Source: CBDAPU01 sp965198875
Lineage (GTDB): Bacteria; Pseudomonadota; Gammaproteobacteria; Eutrophobiales; Eutrophobiaceae
Assembly (NCBI GenBank): GCA_965198875.1
Contig: CBDAPU010000001.1
Coordinates: forward strand, 2,349,926 to 2,413,925
Reading direction: 5' to 3'
DNA length: 64,000 nt
The position numbers were made by a program, and so were the translations under genes. The notes beneath the pieces are model-generated. The model did no database searches. It saw nothing but the letters and a program-made list of their open reading frames with translations, and was not told the DNA's origin. Shown here piece by piece: positions 24,505 through 33,371 of this stretch (position 1 is the first letter of the stretch; every line of letters starts with the position of its first letter).

Positions 24505-26504
24505 CCTCCGCCAGGGAGGAAGTGGATGGGCTAAAGCGCCTGCTCAATGAATACAGCTATCAGTACTATGTGCTCGATGAGCCGACTGTGCCCGATGCAG
24601 AATATGATCGTCTGTACCGGGCGCTGTGCGAGCTGGAGAGGAGGCGCCCCGAGCTCATCACCAGGGACTCGCCCACGCAGCGTGTTGGCGGGCAACCGCT
24701 GAGCGCATTCACTCAAGTCAAGCACCCATTACCCATGCTCTCTTTAGACAATGCCTTTGATGATGAGGAGATGATGGCGTTTGATAAACGCCTCTGTGAC
24801 AGACTGGCGCTGGATGAGCTCACCTACACGGCGGAGACCAAACTGGATGGCCTGGCTATCAGCTTGTTGTTTGAACAGGGTGAACTCGTCAGGGCGGCCA
24901 CCCGGGGTGACGGCGCAACAGGCGAAGACGTCACCGCCAACATCAGGACGGTTAAGAGCATTCCCTTGTCATTACGTACCAATGCCTACCCGCCGCGGCT
25001 GGAGGTGAGGGGGGAAGTGTTAATGACGAAGCGGGGCTTTGCTGAATTAAACGAACATCGAAAGGCCGAGGAGGAGAGGCCATTCGCCAACCCAAGAAAT
25101 GCGGCGGCGGGCAGTCTGCGACAGCTAGATCCCAGGATCACGGCAACCCGCCCCCTTGTGTTTTTAGCCCATGGCCTGGGGGTAGTAGATGGGGGGAGTA
25201 TGCCGAGGTCACATTTCGATATGTTGCAGCGATTGAAAAAATGGGGGCTACCGGTATCGGCGCAGATAAAACGTCTCGGCGGCGTCAAGGCGTGTCTGCG
25301 TTTTTATCGGCGGATAATGGCCATTCGCATGACACTGCCATACGAGATTGATGGCGTCGTGTTTAAGGTCGATGATACTGACTTGCAAAGGCGAGCAGGC
25401 TTTGTTTCAAAAGCGCCGAGATGGGCGATTGCCTATAAATTCCCACCGGAGGAAGAGCTAACCGAGGTGCTGGATATTGAAGTGCAGGTGGGGCGTACCG
25501 GGGCCTTCACACCGGTGGCCAGATTAAAACCCGTGTATGTGGGCGGGGTGACGGTGACGAACGCCACCTTGCATAATATCGATGAAGTCCGGCGTAAGGA
25601 TGTGCGTGTCGGCGATACGGTTGTTGTCAGAAGGGCGGGGGATGTGATCCCGGAAGTGGCCAGGGTCGTGCTAGACAAACGCCCTTGCAGAGCCAGGGGC
25701 TTTGAAATGCCGGGCGCCTGCCCCGTGTGTGGTTCACCGGCCGAGCGGCTGGCGGGGGAGGCCGTTGTTCGCTGTACAGGTGGTCTTCATTGCTCAGCAC
25801 AAACCATCCAGTCCATCATTCACTACGCATCCCGTCGGGCAATGGACATCGATGGGCTTGGAGATAAGCTGGTCGAGCAACTATTTGAGGCCGGGTTAAT
25901 AGGAAACGTTGCTGATCTATACAAGCTGGAGCAGGAGAAAGTCGCTGCTCTTGAGAGGATGGGGGAGAAGTCCACAGCGAATTTACTTGAGGCCATAGAG
26001 AGAAGTAAACAAACCCGGTTTGATAAGTTTTTATATGCACTGGGGATCAGGGAGGTGGGGGAGAGCACGGCGGCTCATCTGGCGGCCCATTTTGGCGGGC
26101 TTGAGAGCTTAAAAAAAGCAACGGCGGATGCGCTCTGCGAGATTCAGGATGTGGGGCCTGTGGTTGCCCATAATGTGGTTACGTTTTTCTCCGATCAAGA
26201 CAACATCGCCGTTATCGATGCGCTGATGGCCGCCGGTATTGCATGGGAGATAACCGCTAACGACAGATCAGATGATTTACAGGGAAGAACATTCGTGCTC
26301 ACTGGTACATTGACGACACTCACACGAAGTGAAGCCAAAGAGAAGCTGATGGCGAAAGGGGCGAGAGTGAGCGGCAGTGTGTCCAGAAAAACAGATCATG
26401 TCGTAGCCGGAGAGAACCCCGGCAGCAAATATAATAAAGCCCGGGAGCTGGGGGTGAACATCATCGATGAGGCGGGGTTGCTCAAGATGTTAGGCGGTCA
26501 TTAA
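24501..26504 (+). CDS. ligA: NAD-dependent DNA ligase LigA
   Basis: This 667-residue ligase seals nicks using NAD+. The AMP-accepting Lys is in ETKLDGLAIS (about residue 114), followed by the OB-fold region, a four-Cys zinc finger (CPVC...C...HCSA), helix-hairpin-helix repeats and a C-terminal BRCT domain (GRTFVLTGTLTTLTRSEAKE). All domains and the normal length are present. Translation is probably coupled to zipA through the ATGA overlap. Confidence 0.97.
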   Translation: MTSAREEVDGLKRLLNEYSYQYYVLDEPTVPDAEYDRLYRALCELERRRPELITRDSPTQRVGGQPLSAFTQVKHPLPMLSLDNAFDDEEMMAFDKRLCDRLALDELTYTAETKLDGLAISLLFEQGELVRAATRGDGATGEDVTANIRTVKSIPLSLRTNAYPPRLEVRGEVLMTKRGFAELNEHRKAEEERPFANPRNAAAGSLRQLDPRITATRPLVFLAHGLGVVDGGSMPRSHFDMLQRLKKWGLPVSAQIKRLGGVKACLRFYRRIMAIRMTLPYEIDGVVFKVDDTDLQRRAGFVSKAPRWAIAYKFPPEEELTEVLDIEVQVGRTGAFTPVARLKPVYVGGVTVTNATLHNIDEVRRKDVRVGDTVVVRRAGDVIPEVARVVLDKRPCRARGFEMPGACPVCGSPAERLAGEAVVRCTGGLHCSAQTIQSIIHYASRRAMDIDGLGDKLVEQLFEAGLIGNVADLYKLEQEKVAALERMGEKSTANLLEAIERSKQTRFDKFLYALGIREVGESTAAHLAAHFGGLESLKKATADALCEIQDVGPVVAHNVVTFFSDQDNIAVIDALMAAGIAWEITANDRSDDLQGRTFVLTGTLTTLTRSEAKEKLMAKGARVSGSVSRKTDHVVAGENPGSKYNKARELGVNIIDEAGLLKMLGGH

Positions 26505-26673
26505 ACAGAAAACCCCGTCATTTGAGAGAAATCGAGTATTTTTTATATTTTCATTTATGTGAATTCAACTTGTGAGCACAAATCGTAGCGAGTGGTTTTT
26601 AGGGACAAGCTGATATATAACTCCCATGTAGCAAATAAAGCGGCACTACGCCACGAGAACAAGCGGTATAGAC

Positions 26674-27462
26674 ATGAAAAATTTCCTGAAAAAGCTGTTG
26701 TCTTTATTCAAACTCAAAGTTGTCAGGATGCAAACATGGAGAAATTTTATTTCTAATGCAAGTTATGTACGCGATTTAGAGTTTCTGAAAATTGCAGATG
26801 CAGGCAAGGAAAGAACAGTTCTTGATTTGCTACATCTGTCCAAGTCACAAATTAGGCAAGATTTGTTTGTGCTATTGCAGCTTGATTTCAAAAGGGAAGG
26901 TTTTTTTGTTGAATTTGGTGCGACGGACGGTTTCCATTTTTCAAATAGCCATATTTTAGAAAAACATTTTGCTTGGGATGGGCTCCTGGTAGAGCCGGCC
27001 AGGGGCTGGCATAAACAACTAAAAAGTAACCGAAAATGCAAAATAGATAATAGATGTGTCTGGTCTCATTCTGGCCAAAAGATAAAGTTCAATGAGGTCA
27101 TTATCGGCAGTCGTTCTACAATAGATGAATTGACCTTGACAGATAAACATATGAGACAACATATCAGGGAAGGAAGAAGAAAAACAAAAGATGTATATTT
27201 TGTAGAAACAGTTTCTTTGAATGACCTGTTAGCTGAGCATGGAGCGGCCTATGAAATAGACTATTTGTCCATTGATACGGAGGGTAGTGAGCTTGAAATT
27301 TTGCAAGCCTTTGATTTCAGTAAACATCAGATAAAAATAATCACATGTGAACATAATTACACAGAGAACAGAGAAAAAATATTTAAGTTGCTGAGCTCTT
27401 TCGGTTATGAGCGCGTTTATCAGAATTTAAGCCGTTTTGATGATTGGTTTATCTTGAGCTAG
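26674..27462 (+). CDS. FkbM-family SAM-dependent methyltransferase
   Basis: This 262-residue protein carries the FkbM signatures: FFVEFGATDGFHFSNSH (SAM-binding loop), DGLLVEPARGWHKQL, and IDYLSIDTEGSELEILQAFD with the conserved DxEGxE. Family members methylate sugars or natural products. The gene is clearly more AT-rich than smc-zipA-ligA and has no partner genes or good ribosome site, so recent acquisition is likely. It could act on surface polysaccharide, but nothing here proves that. Confidence 0.85.
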   Translation: MKNFLKKLLSLFKLKVVRMQTWRNFISNASYVRDLEFLKIADAGKERTVLDLLHLSKSQIRQDLFVLLQLDFKREGFFVEFGATDGFHFSNSHILEKHFAWDGLLVEPARGWHKQLKSNRKCKIDNRCVWSHSGQKIKFNEVIIGSRSTIDELTLTDKHMRQHIREGRRKTKDVYFVETVSLNDLLAEHGAAYEIDYLSIDTEGSELEILQAFDFSKHQIKIITCEHNYTENREKIFKLLSSFGYERVYQNLSRFDDWFILS

Positions 27463-27863
27463 GATCTTTTCATTTCGCTGATCAATTCTTACCACGATTT
27501 TGGCTTATAATCTGTTTGCCTGGTTAGTTTATCAAAATTTAAAGATCTATTTATTTTGACTTCCTGATCAGCGTTTATAGTGACGTCGAATTCATATCTT
27601 GAGCGATCAGGTTAAGAAGGTCATACTTACTTAATTGAGGAAACTCCCAAATTGTATATCCCCGACAAACCTTCATTCGGCAATATATGATGGTCAATTA
27701 TGTTTTTGAGATCTGAAAAGTTGACGATCCAGAGAAAACAGCGTTTTTGTATCCCCTCATAGCGCCTGTTTGTGATAAAGATCAGGAGAGCGAACTCCGG
27801 CTGCCATTGATTTCGGGGCCCGCTTAGCGCGGACAAGATGTGATCAGGCAAGGAGTCAGGGAA
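27463..27863. other. AT-rich intergenic region
   Basis: No convincing gene. A TATAAT lies at about 27505-27510, and a minus-strand open frame at 27627-27872 shows no family features. The AT-rich composition continues that of the FkbM gene, suggesting a shared foreign segment. Confidence 0.4.
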
Positions 27864-28259
27864 TTGAAACAAGTTTTAGTCTTGCTGGCTGTGCTGTTCG
27901 GCACAATATCACCTGATATATCCGCTGATGATCTGCAACTGCAACAGGCTTATGAAAGCCGCCAAAGTGATGTGCAGATTAAAGGCGCAGGCACGGTTGT
28001 CCGCCTGCTTGCCGATGACAATGAAGGCCATCGCCATCAAAGGTTTATTTTAATGCTGAGCAGCAAGCAGACTTTACTGATCGCCCACAACATTGATTTA
28101 GCGCCACGGATCCCCGATTTGCGTGTTGGCGATAACGTGCAGTTCTATGGTGAATATGAGTGGAATCAGCAAGGCGGCGTCATTCACTGGACTCACAGAG
28201 ATGCAAATAATCAACATGCCCGCGGCTGGCTAAAACACCGGGGTAAAGTGTACGAGTAA
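27864..28259 (+). CDS. DUF3465 secreted protein
   Basis: About 131 residues. The N-terminus KQVLVLLAVLFGTISPDISADD is a signal peptide, and the mature part is a small OB-like domain with the family-typical end GGVIHWTHRDANNQHARGWLKH. Function is not known; the fold suggests ligand binding outside the cytoplasm. I prefer the TTG start at 27864 because AAGGAG lies eight bases upstream; a GTG at 27840 in the same frame is the alternative. Confidence 0.8.
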   Translation: MKQVLVLLAVLFGTISPDISADDLQLQQAYESRQSDVQIKGAGTVVRLLADDNEGHRHQRFILMLSSKQTLLIAHNIDLAPRIPDLRVGDNVQFYGEYEWNQQGGVIHWTHRDANNQHARGWLKHRGKVYE

Positions 28260-28300
28260 ATCATACAAGTAGCCTCAAGCCCATACTGACAGTGCATCAG

Positions 28301-29206
28301 CTAGGCCATCTTGATCCGGTTTCTGCCCTGCTGTTTTGCCTGCAATAGCGCCTGATCGCAACGGTCGAAAAATGCGTGAATAGCTTCATTTTCTTTAAAT
28401 GAGGTGAGGCCGGCGCTGACCGTGACCTTAATATCCGCACCTTCATCATGAAGACGCATCGCCTCCACTGAATGCCTGATACGCTCGGCCAATAATTGCG
28501 CGCCGGATTGCACGGTGTTCCTCAGCAGAATTAAAAACTCCTCGCCACCATAGCGGTAGATGATGTCACTGCGCCGCATGCTCTGTGCCATACATTGGGC
28601 GACATTTTTCAGCACAATGTCGCCGGTGATGTGACCGTGGGTATCATTGATGGACTTGAAATGATCGATGTCCATCATAATGATGGACAACGGTGTTGCA
28701 TGGCGACTGGCCAGATCCACTTCCTGCTCCATCGCCTTATCCATGGCGGCGCGATTGCCAATGCCGGTCAACGGGTCTTTATGGGCGCGCTCCAGGGCTT
28801 TTCTGTAAAGCAATGCGTTGTTTAACGGGTAGAGCAGGGTAGCGGTTAGTCTTTGAAGTTGCTGCATGTCATCTTTATTAAACGGCATACTGCGTGAGAA
28901 TGTCAGCTCGCCAATGTTGCTATCCAGCAACATCAGTTTGTAAGTGCATTTATGTGTGGCCTCAGTGCCGAAGTGAGTCTCGTAATCATCCTCAGCACAG
29001 GCATAGGAGAGGCCAGCATGGGGCACCACGGCTGAGAGACGCTCATAAAATAACTCAAGCATCTTGGCCACTTCCAGGGTGCTTTGCAGGATGGCCGATA
29101 AATGTAGCGCCGTGTTCTTATCATCAGCGAAGATACCGCTGTGATGAAGCGTGATATGCTCATCCTGCACTTCAGGCTCGCTACCAGGGTTTTTTATGTC
29201 GGTCAT
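28301..29206 (-). CDS. Diguanylate cyclase (GGDEF domain)
   Basis: This 301-residue protein makes cyclic di-GMP from GTP. The C-terminal half is a GGDEF domain: DPLTGIGNRAAMD, IIMMDIDHFKSINDTHGH and the active-site loop RYGGEEFLIL (GGEEF, catalytically competent). No RxxD inhibitory site is evident just before it. The N-terminal half (about residues 20-140) looks like a GAF-type sensor without membrane segments, so it is probably a cytoplasmic, signal-responsive enzyme. Convergent with the DUF3465 gene. Confidence 0.93.
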   Translation of the reverse strand: MTDIKNPGSEPEVQDEHITLHHSGIFADDKNTALHLSAILQSTLEVAKMLELFYERLSAVVPHAGLSYACAEDDYETHFGTEATHKCTYKLMLLDSNIGELTFSRSMPFNKDDMQQLQRLTATLLYPLNNALLYRKALERAHKDPLTGIGNRAAMDKAMEQEVDLASRHATPLSIIMMDIDHFKSINDTHGHITGDIVLKNVAQCMAQSMRRSDIIYRYGGEEFLILLRNTVQSGAQLLAERIRHSVEAMRLHDEGADIKVTVSAGLTSFKENEAIHAFFDRCDQALLQAKQQGRNRIKMA

Positions 29207-29284
29207 GGCAATTAAATTATCGTACTGCTTATTCTGGCGTTATGTGCGTGTTGAGGCCAGCGGATGCTAACAGCAGGCAGGGCG

Positions 29285-30904
29285 TCATGCCGTCACCGCT
29301 CGGTTGATTGAAAGAGCAGGTTGACGGGGTCGTAGAATCGTATCATGGCTGGTCTCGGTCACAGTGGAGACCGGGTAGTCCAGGCTGTAGTGCAAACCCC
29401 GGCTTTCTTTGCGTCTCAAAGCGGATGTTATGATCAAACTCGCCACCAGTGATAAATTACGCAATTCAATGAGATCGCCGCTCAGGCGAAAATTCCCATA
29501 ATACTCGTGGATCTCATCTTGCAGAAGTTCAATGCGATGTCTCGCCCGTTGCAGTCGTTTATCAGTACGCACGATACCCACATAATCCCACATGAACCTT
29601 CTTAATTCATCCCAGTTATGGGAGACCACGACGGCCTCATCCGAGTTGATCACCTGGCTTTCATCCCATTCCGGGATAACGGCCTCTGTGATCGGCTCGC
29701 CAAGATGTTGTTTGATATGATTACAGGCGGCATGGGCGAAGACCACACATTCCAGCAAGGAGTTACTGGCCATGCGGTTAGCGCCGTGCAATCCCGAGCA
29801 TGACGCCTCCCCAATGGCATACAGGGCGTCAATATCCGTGCGCCCGTTTTTATCTATCATCACCCCGCCACAGGTGTAATGGGCGGCGGGTACGACGGGC
29901 ACCGGTTCACGGGTGAGGTCAAAACCATACTGAATACAGCGCGCATAGATAGTCGGAAAATGATCGATGATGAAATCCTTGTCTCTATGACTGATATCCA
30001 GGTAGACATGATCACTGCCAAGTCGTTTCATTTCGTGATCGATGGCGCGGGCGATAATATCCCTGGGCGCCAGCTCTTCACGGCGATCAAACTTTTGCAT
30101 AAAGCGCTCACCGTTTGGCAGTAACAATCTAGCGCCTTCTCCCCGCAGGGCCTCGGAGATGAGGAATGATTTGGCGTCCTGGTGGTATAAGCACGTAGGA
30201 TGGAACTGGATAAACTCCATGTTGGCGACCCTGCACCCTGCTCGCCATGCCATGGCGATACCATCACCCGTGCAGATATCCGGGTTGCTGGTGTAGAGGT
30301 AGACTTTGCCGGCGCCGCCGGTTGCCAGCACGGTAAACTTTGCCTGAAATACCCTGACGAGTTCGTCTTGTTGCACATAAACATAGGCGCCAATACAGCG
30401 ACGCCCATGGATAACCAGATCGACGGCGGTATGAAATTCAAACAGCTCAATGTTGGGGTGGGCGCGAACACGACTCTCCAGCGTGCTTTCAATGGCCTTC
30501 CCCGTTGAGTCCGCTGCATGTATGATCCGTCTGTGACTGTGGCCGCCTTCTCGGTGCAGATGGAATGCCTGCTGATGGGGATCAGGCAGACGGGTAAAAT
30601 TAACGCCAATATCACTCAACCACTGGATGCTTTCCTGGCCGTTTTCAACGACGAACGTCACGATCGCTTTATCACACAGACCACCGCCCACCCTGAGGGT
30701 ATCGTTGATATGAGAAGCAACTGAATCCGCCACATCGATGGCGGCGGACACACCGCCCTGTGCATAGAAGGTGGCGCCTTCTTTTAAGGCGGCTTTGGAT
30801 AACACGGTTATCTGTGCGTGTTCGGCTAGTTGCAAGGCGAGGCTTAACCCGGAGGCGCCACTGCCGATAACGAGCACGTCAGAGTGATGTTGGTTGTTTC
30901 TCAT
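29285..30904 (-). CDS. nadB: L-aspartate oxidase
   Basis: This 539-residue FAD enzyme oxidises aspartate to iminoaspartate, the first step of NAD synthesis. The FAD Rossmann motif is VLVIGSGASGLSLALQL, followed by the succinate-dehydrogenase-like EGATFYAQGGVSAA, the active-site REGGHSHRRIIHAAD, EFIQFHPTCLY and the C-terminal ASCSGLHGANRMASNSLLE. Length and domains are complete. Divergent orientation from rpoE matches the Pseudomonas arrangement. Confidence 0.96.
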   Translation of the reverse strand: MRNNQHHSDVLVIGSGASGLSLALQLAEHAQITVLSKAALKEGATFYAQGGVSAAIDVADSVASHINDTLRVGGGLCDKAIVTFVVENGQESIQWLSDIGVNFTRLPDPHQQAFHLHREGGHSHRRIIHAADSTGKAIESTLESRVRAHPNIELFEFHTAVDLVIHGRRCIGAYVYVQQDELVRVFQAKFTVLATGGAGKVYLYTSNPDICTGDGIAMAWRAGCRVANMEFIQFHPTCLYHQDAKSFLISEALRGEGARLLLPNGERFMQKFDRREELAPRDIIARAIDHEMKRLGSDHVYLDISHRDKDFIIDHFPTIYARCIQYGFDLTREPVPVVPAAHYTCGGVMIDKNGRTDIDALYAIGEASCSGLHGANRMASNSLLECVVFAHAACNHIKQHLGEPITEAVIPEWDESQVINSDEAVVVSHNWDELRRFMWDYVGIVRTDKRLQRARHRIELLQDEIHEYYGNFRLSGDLIELRNLSLVASLIITSALRRKESRGLHYSLDYPVSTVTETSHDTILRPRQPALSINRAVTA

Positions 30905-31154
30905 AACTGGGATATTATAGCCAATTTTTATCCTAAGCTATTGAAAAAACAAGTTTTGAAGCGTGAATGCCCGATGGGCGAACGCCAGACGGGGCGAGTA
31001 GATTGCGCTTGACTTCAGGATGGTTTTTCTCATCTTTACATGCCGCCGGGTTTGGATAACTCAAGATCCCAGGTAAAAACTGATCATGCCGGCGGTTTAA
31101 CAGGCTTTTGACCGGGCACGCCGGGGGTGTGGGCAAGCAACATGAAGATGGCAT

Positions 31155-31733
31155 ATGAGTAGCAGCGAGACTGATCACATACTTGTCGAGAAGGTAAAAC
31201 GGGGTGATAAAAAGGCGTTTGATGCACTGGTTCTGAAATATCAGGCGCGGATCCTGAACCTGGTGTCTCGATTTGTCCGTAACCAGAGTGATGCTTACGA
31301 TGTGACCCAGGAGGCGTTCTTAAAGGCGTATCGGGCCTTGCCAAAGTTTCGTGGCGATAGCGCCTTCTATACCTGGTTGTATCGCATTTCCATCAACACG
31401 GCGAAAAATTATCTCGCCGTCCAGGCGAGAAGACCAGCGGAAATGGAGCAGGACTTTATGGAAATGGAACAAATCGAGGCGAATACCGCTCTAAGGGAGC
31501 AGGCAACACCGGAGCATCTGCTACTAACAGCCGAGATACAACAAACGGTGCTCTCCACTGTTGAAGGGTTGCCGGAGGATTTACAGATCGCCATTACGTT
31601 GCGAGAAGTGGAAGGCTTGAGCTATGAGGAAATTGCCACTGTCATGGCCTGTCCCATCGGGACCGTACGTTCACGGATCTTTCGTGCCAGAGAGGCCGTT
31701 GATAAACAACTAAAACCCTTACTTGATGAATAG
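31155..31733 (+). CDS. rpoE: ECF RNA polymerase sigma factor RpoE (AlgU)
   Basis: This 192-residue sigma factor directs the envelope-stress response. Region 2 shows YQARILNLVSRFVRN and VTQEAFLKAYRALPKF with FYTWLYRISINTAKN. Region 4 shows LPEDLQIAITLREVEGLSYEEIA and GTVRSRIFRAREAV. It is followed by its anti-sigma factor and periplasmic regulators. No ribosome site stands out before the ATG. Confidence 0.96.
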   Translation: MSSSETDHILVEKVKRGDKKAFDALVLKYQARILNLVSRFVRNQSDAYDVTQEAFLKAYRALPKFRGDSAFYTWLYRISINTAKNYLAVQARRPAEMEQDFMEMEQIEANTALREQATPEHLLLTAEIQQTVLSTVEGLPEDLQIAITLREVEGLSYEEIATVMACPIGTVRSRIFRAREAVDKQLKPLLDE

Positions 31734-31736
31734 AAA

Positions 31737-32312
31737 ATGAGTGACTTAAAACGAGAGCGACTGTCCTGTTTTGTTGATGGCGAGATAACTGAAAGCGAAC
31801 GTCATATCGCTGATCATTTATTGAAAGATCAGGAGTTGCTGGACACATGGTCAAGGTATCACTTGCTATCGGATTGCCTAAATCAGCAGCTACCCCGCTA
31901 TATGGGCAGACATCTGTCCGCCGATGTGGCTCAACTCATCCAGAGCGAACCCGCTATACTGGCGCCAACGAAGCTCGCCCCGGCCTTTATGAAGCCGGTT
32001 GCTGGTTTTGCCCTTGCCGCCTCGGTGACCGCCATGGCGATTTTAGGCATACAACAACAACGGCTGGCGGATCAGCGTGTTGTTGCCCAGCAGCAGCCCA
32101 TTCAGGGGGTGCAAAACACTGCCGTGAGTGGAGCCCCGCCGATCCCCATTCGACAGATCAGCTCGCAGACGTCCACCTATGGGGATGGCAGTGCAGATAA
32201 GAGCAGGCAACTCAACCGTTATCTGGTTAATTATAACGAGAATCGTGCCGATCTGGGGATGCAGGGCATTATCCCCTACGTGAGGATGGTAGCGCACGGC
32301 AACCATGAATAA
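31737..32312 (+). CDS. rseA: Anti-sigma-E factor RseA (MucA)
   Basis: This 191-residue inner-membrane protein sequesters RpoE. The cytoplasmic sigma-binding domain begins MSDLKRERLSCFVDGEI and continues LLDTWSRYHLLSDCLNQ. One membrane segment follows at about residues 85-103 (PVAGFALAASVTAMAILGI), then a Gln-rich periplasmic region that would bind RseB. It begins three bases after rpoE and overlaps rseB by eight bases. Confidence 0.93.
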   Translation: MSDLKRERLSCFVDGEITESERHIADHLLKDQELLDTWSRYHLLSDCLNQQLPRYMGRHLSADVAQLIQSEPAILAPTKLAPAFMKPVAGFALAASVTAMAILGIQQQRLADQRVVAQQQPIQGVQNTAVSGAPPIPIRQISSQTSTYGDGSADKSRQLNRYLVNYNENRADLGMQGIIPYVRMVAHGNHE

Positions 32313-33282
32313 GCCCCACTTGCACCTGTGCACATTCTGCCTGCTGTTTTTAGCCGTCAGTGTGGGATCAGGCGCTGAGGGGGGCGGGCCCGGGGCACAA
32401 AAGCTGATCCGGGATATGTCCGATGCCGTGCGTACCCTTAACTATGATGGGATCTTTATCTACCGGCGAGGGCAGAGTATGAGCACCCTTCGCCTGGTGC
32501 ATAAACGGGATGAGAACGGGGAGAAAGAGCGACTGATATCCCTGTCAGGCAAGATGAGGGAAGTACTAAGAAACAATGAGGTGGTTACCTGCATCTTTCC
32601 TGATAATGGACTGGTGTTGGTAGAGAGAAGTCGCCCCAGGGAATTACTGTCGAACCACATACCCAAATCGCTGGAGAGAATCTCTGATTCCTATAAACTG
32701 GCTGTGGCGGGCCGGGATAGAATTGCCGGTCGTCATGCCTGGGTAGCGAGGATCCGCCCTAAAGATAATTATCGCTATGGTTATCAACTCTGGATTGATA
32801 AGGAAAATCATCTGTTGCTGAAGTCCCAGCTCATCAACAAAACCGGATTCCCCATAGAGGAGATTGTGTTCACAAAAATTGAAACCCATGAGAGCATTCC
32901 AGATACATTGCTTGAGCCATCGGTTTCCGGGAAAAACCTGATCTGGCATCACCATGCCAACGCCTTATCAGATGCAAAAGAAAAGGCGCAAGACTGGAAA
33001 GTGGCCTGGATGCCGGATGGGTTCATACTGCGTAAATATGAAAGCCAACCGAGGCAAATGCACGCTCACATGGCGCATTTATTGTTGACGGATGGTTTGG
33101 CGATGGTGTCGATCTTCATTGAAAAAATGGGGGTGGGAACCAGTGTGAGTTCGGGGCCTTCCAATGTGGGTGCGTTAAATACATTCGCCCGTTACGCTAA
33201 CGGCCATCAGGTAACGGCGGTTGGCGAAGTCCCGCAGATCACGGTACAAAAGATAGCGAATTCGGTGGTTTCCCGGTATTAA
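32305..33282 (+). CDS. rseB: Periplasmic sigma-E regulator RseB (MucB)
   Basis: This 325-residue protein has a signal peptide (HLCTFCLLFLAVSVGSGAEG). The N-terminal lipoprotein-carrier-like domain (TLNYDGIFIYRRGQSMSTLRL) and the smaller C-terminal domain (DWKVAWMPDGFILRKYE) are as in MucB. It shields RseA from cleavage and senses lipopolysaccharide or mislocalised lipoproteins. No rseC/mucC gene lies between it and the protease gene, unlike in many relatives. Confidence 0.94.
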   Translation: MNKPHLHLCTFCLLFLAVSVGSGAEGGGPGAQKLIRDMSDAVRTLNYDGIFIYRRGQSMSTLRLVHKRDENGEKERLISLSGKMREVLRNNEVVTCIFPDNGLVLVERSRPRELLSNHIPKSLERISDSYKLAVAGRDRIAGRHAWVARIRPKDNYRYGYQLWIDKENHLLLKSQLINKTGFPIEEIVFTKIETHESIPDTLLEPSVSGKNLIWHHHANALSDAKEKAQDWKVAWMPDGFILRKYESQPRQMHAHMAHLLLTDGLAMVSIFIEKMGVGTSVSSGPSNVGALNTFARYANGHQVTAVGEVPQITVQKIANSVVSRY

Positions 33283-33371
33283 GAGAAGTTCATATCCACA
33301 CTAAAGACAAGGTTAATAGGAGGCAGGTATTGATCTTGTGTAATCACCCCATCCAGGGTACGGAGCAGATC

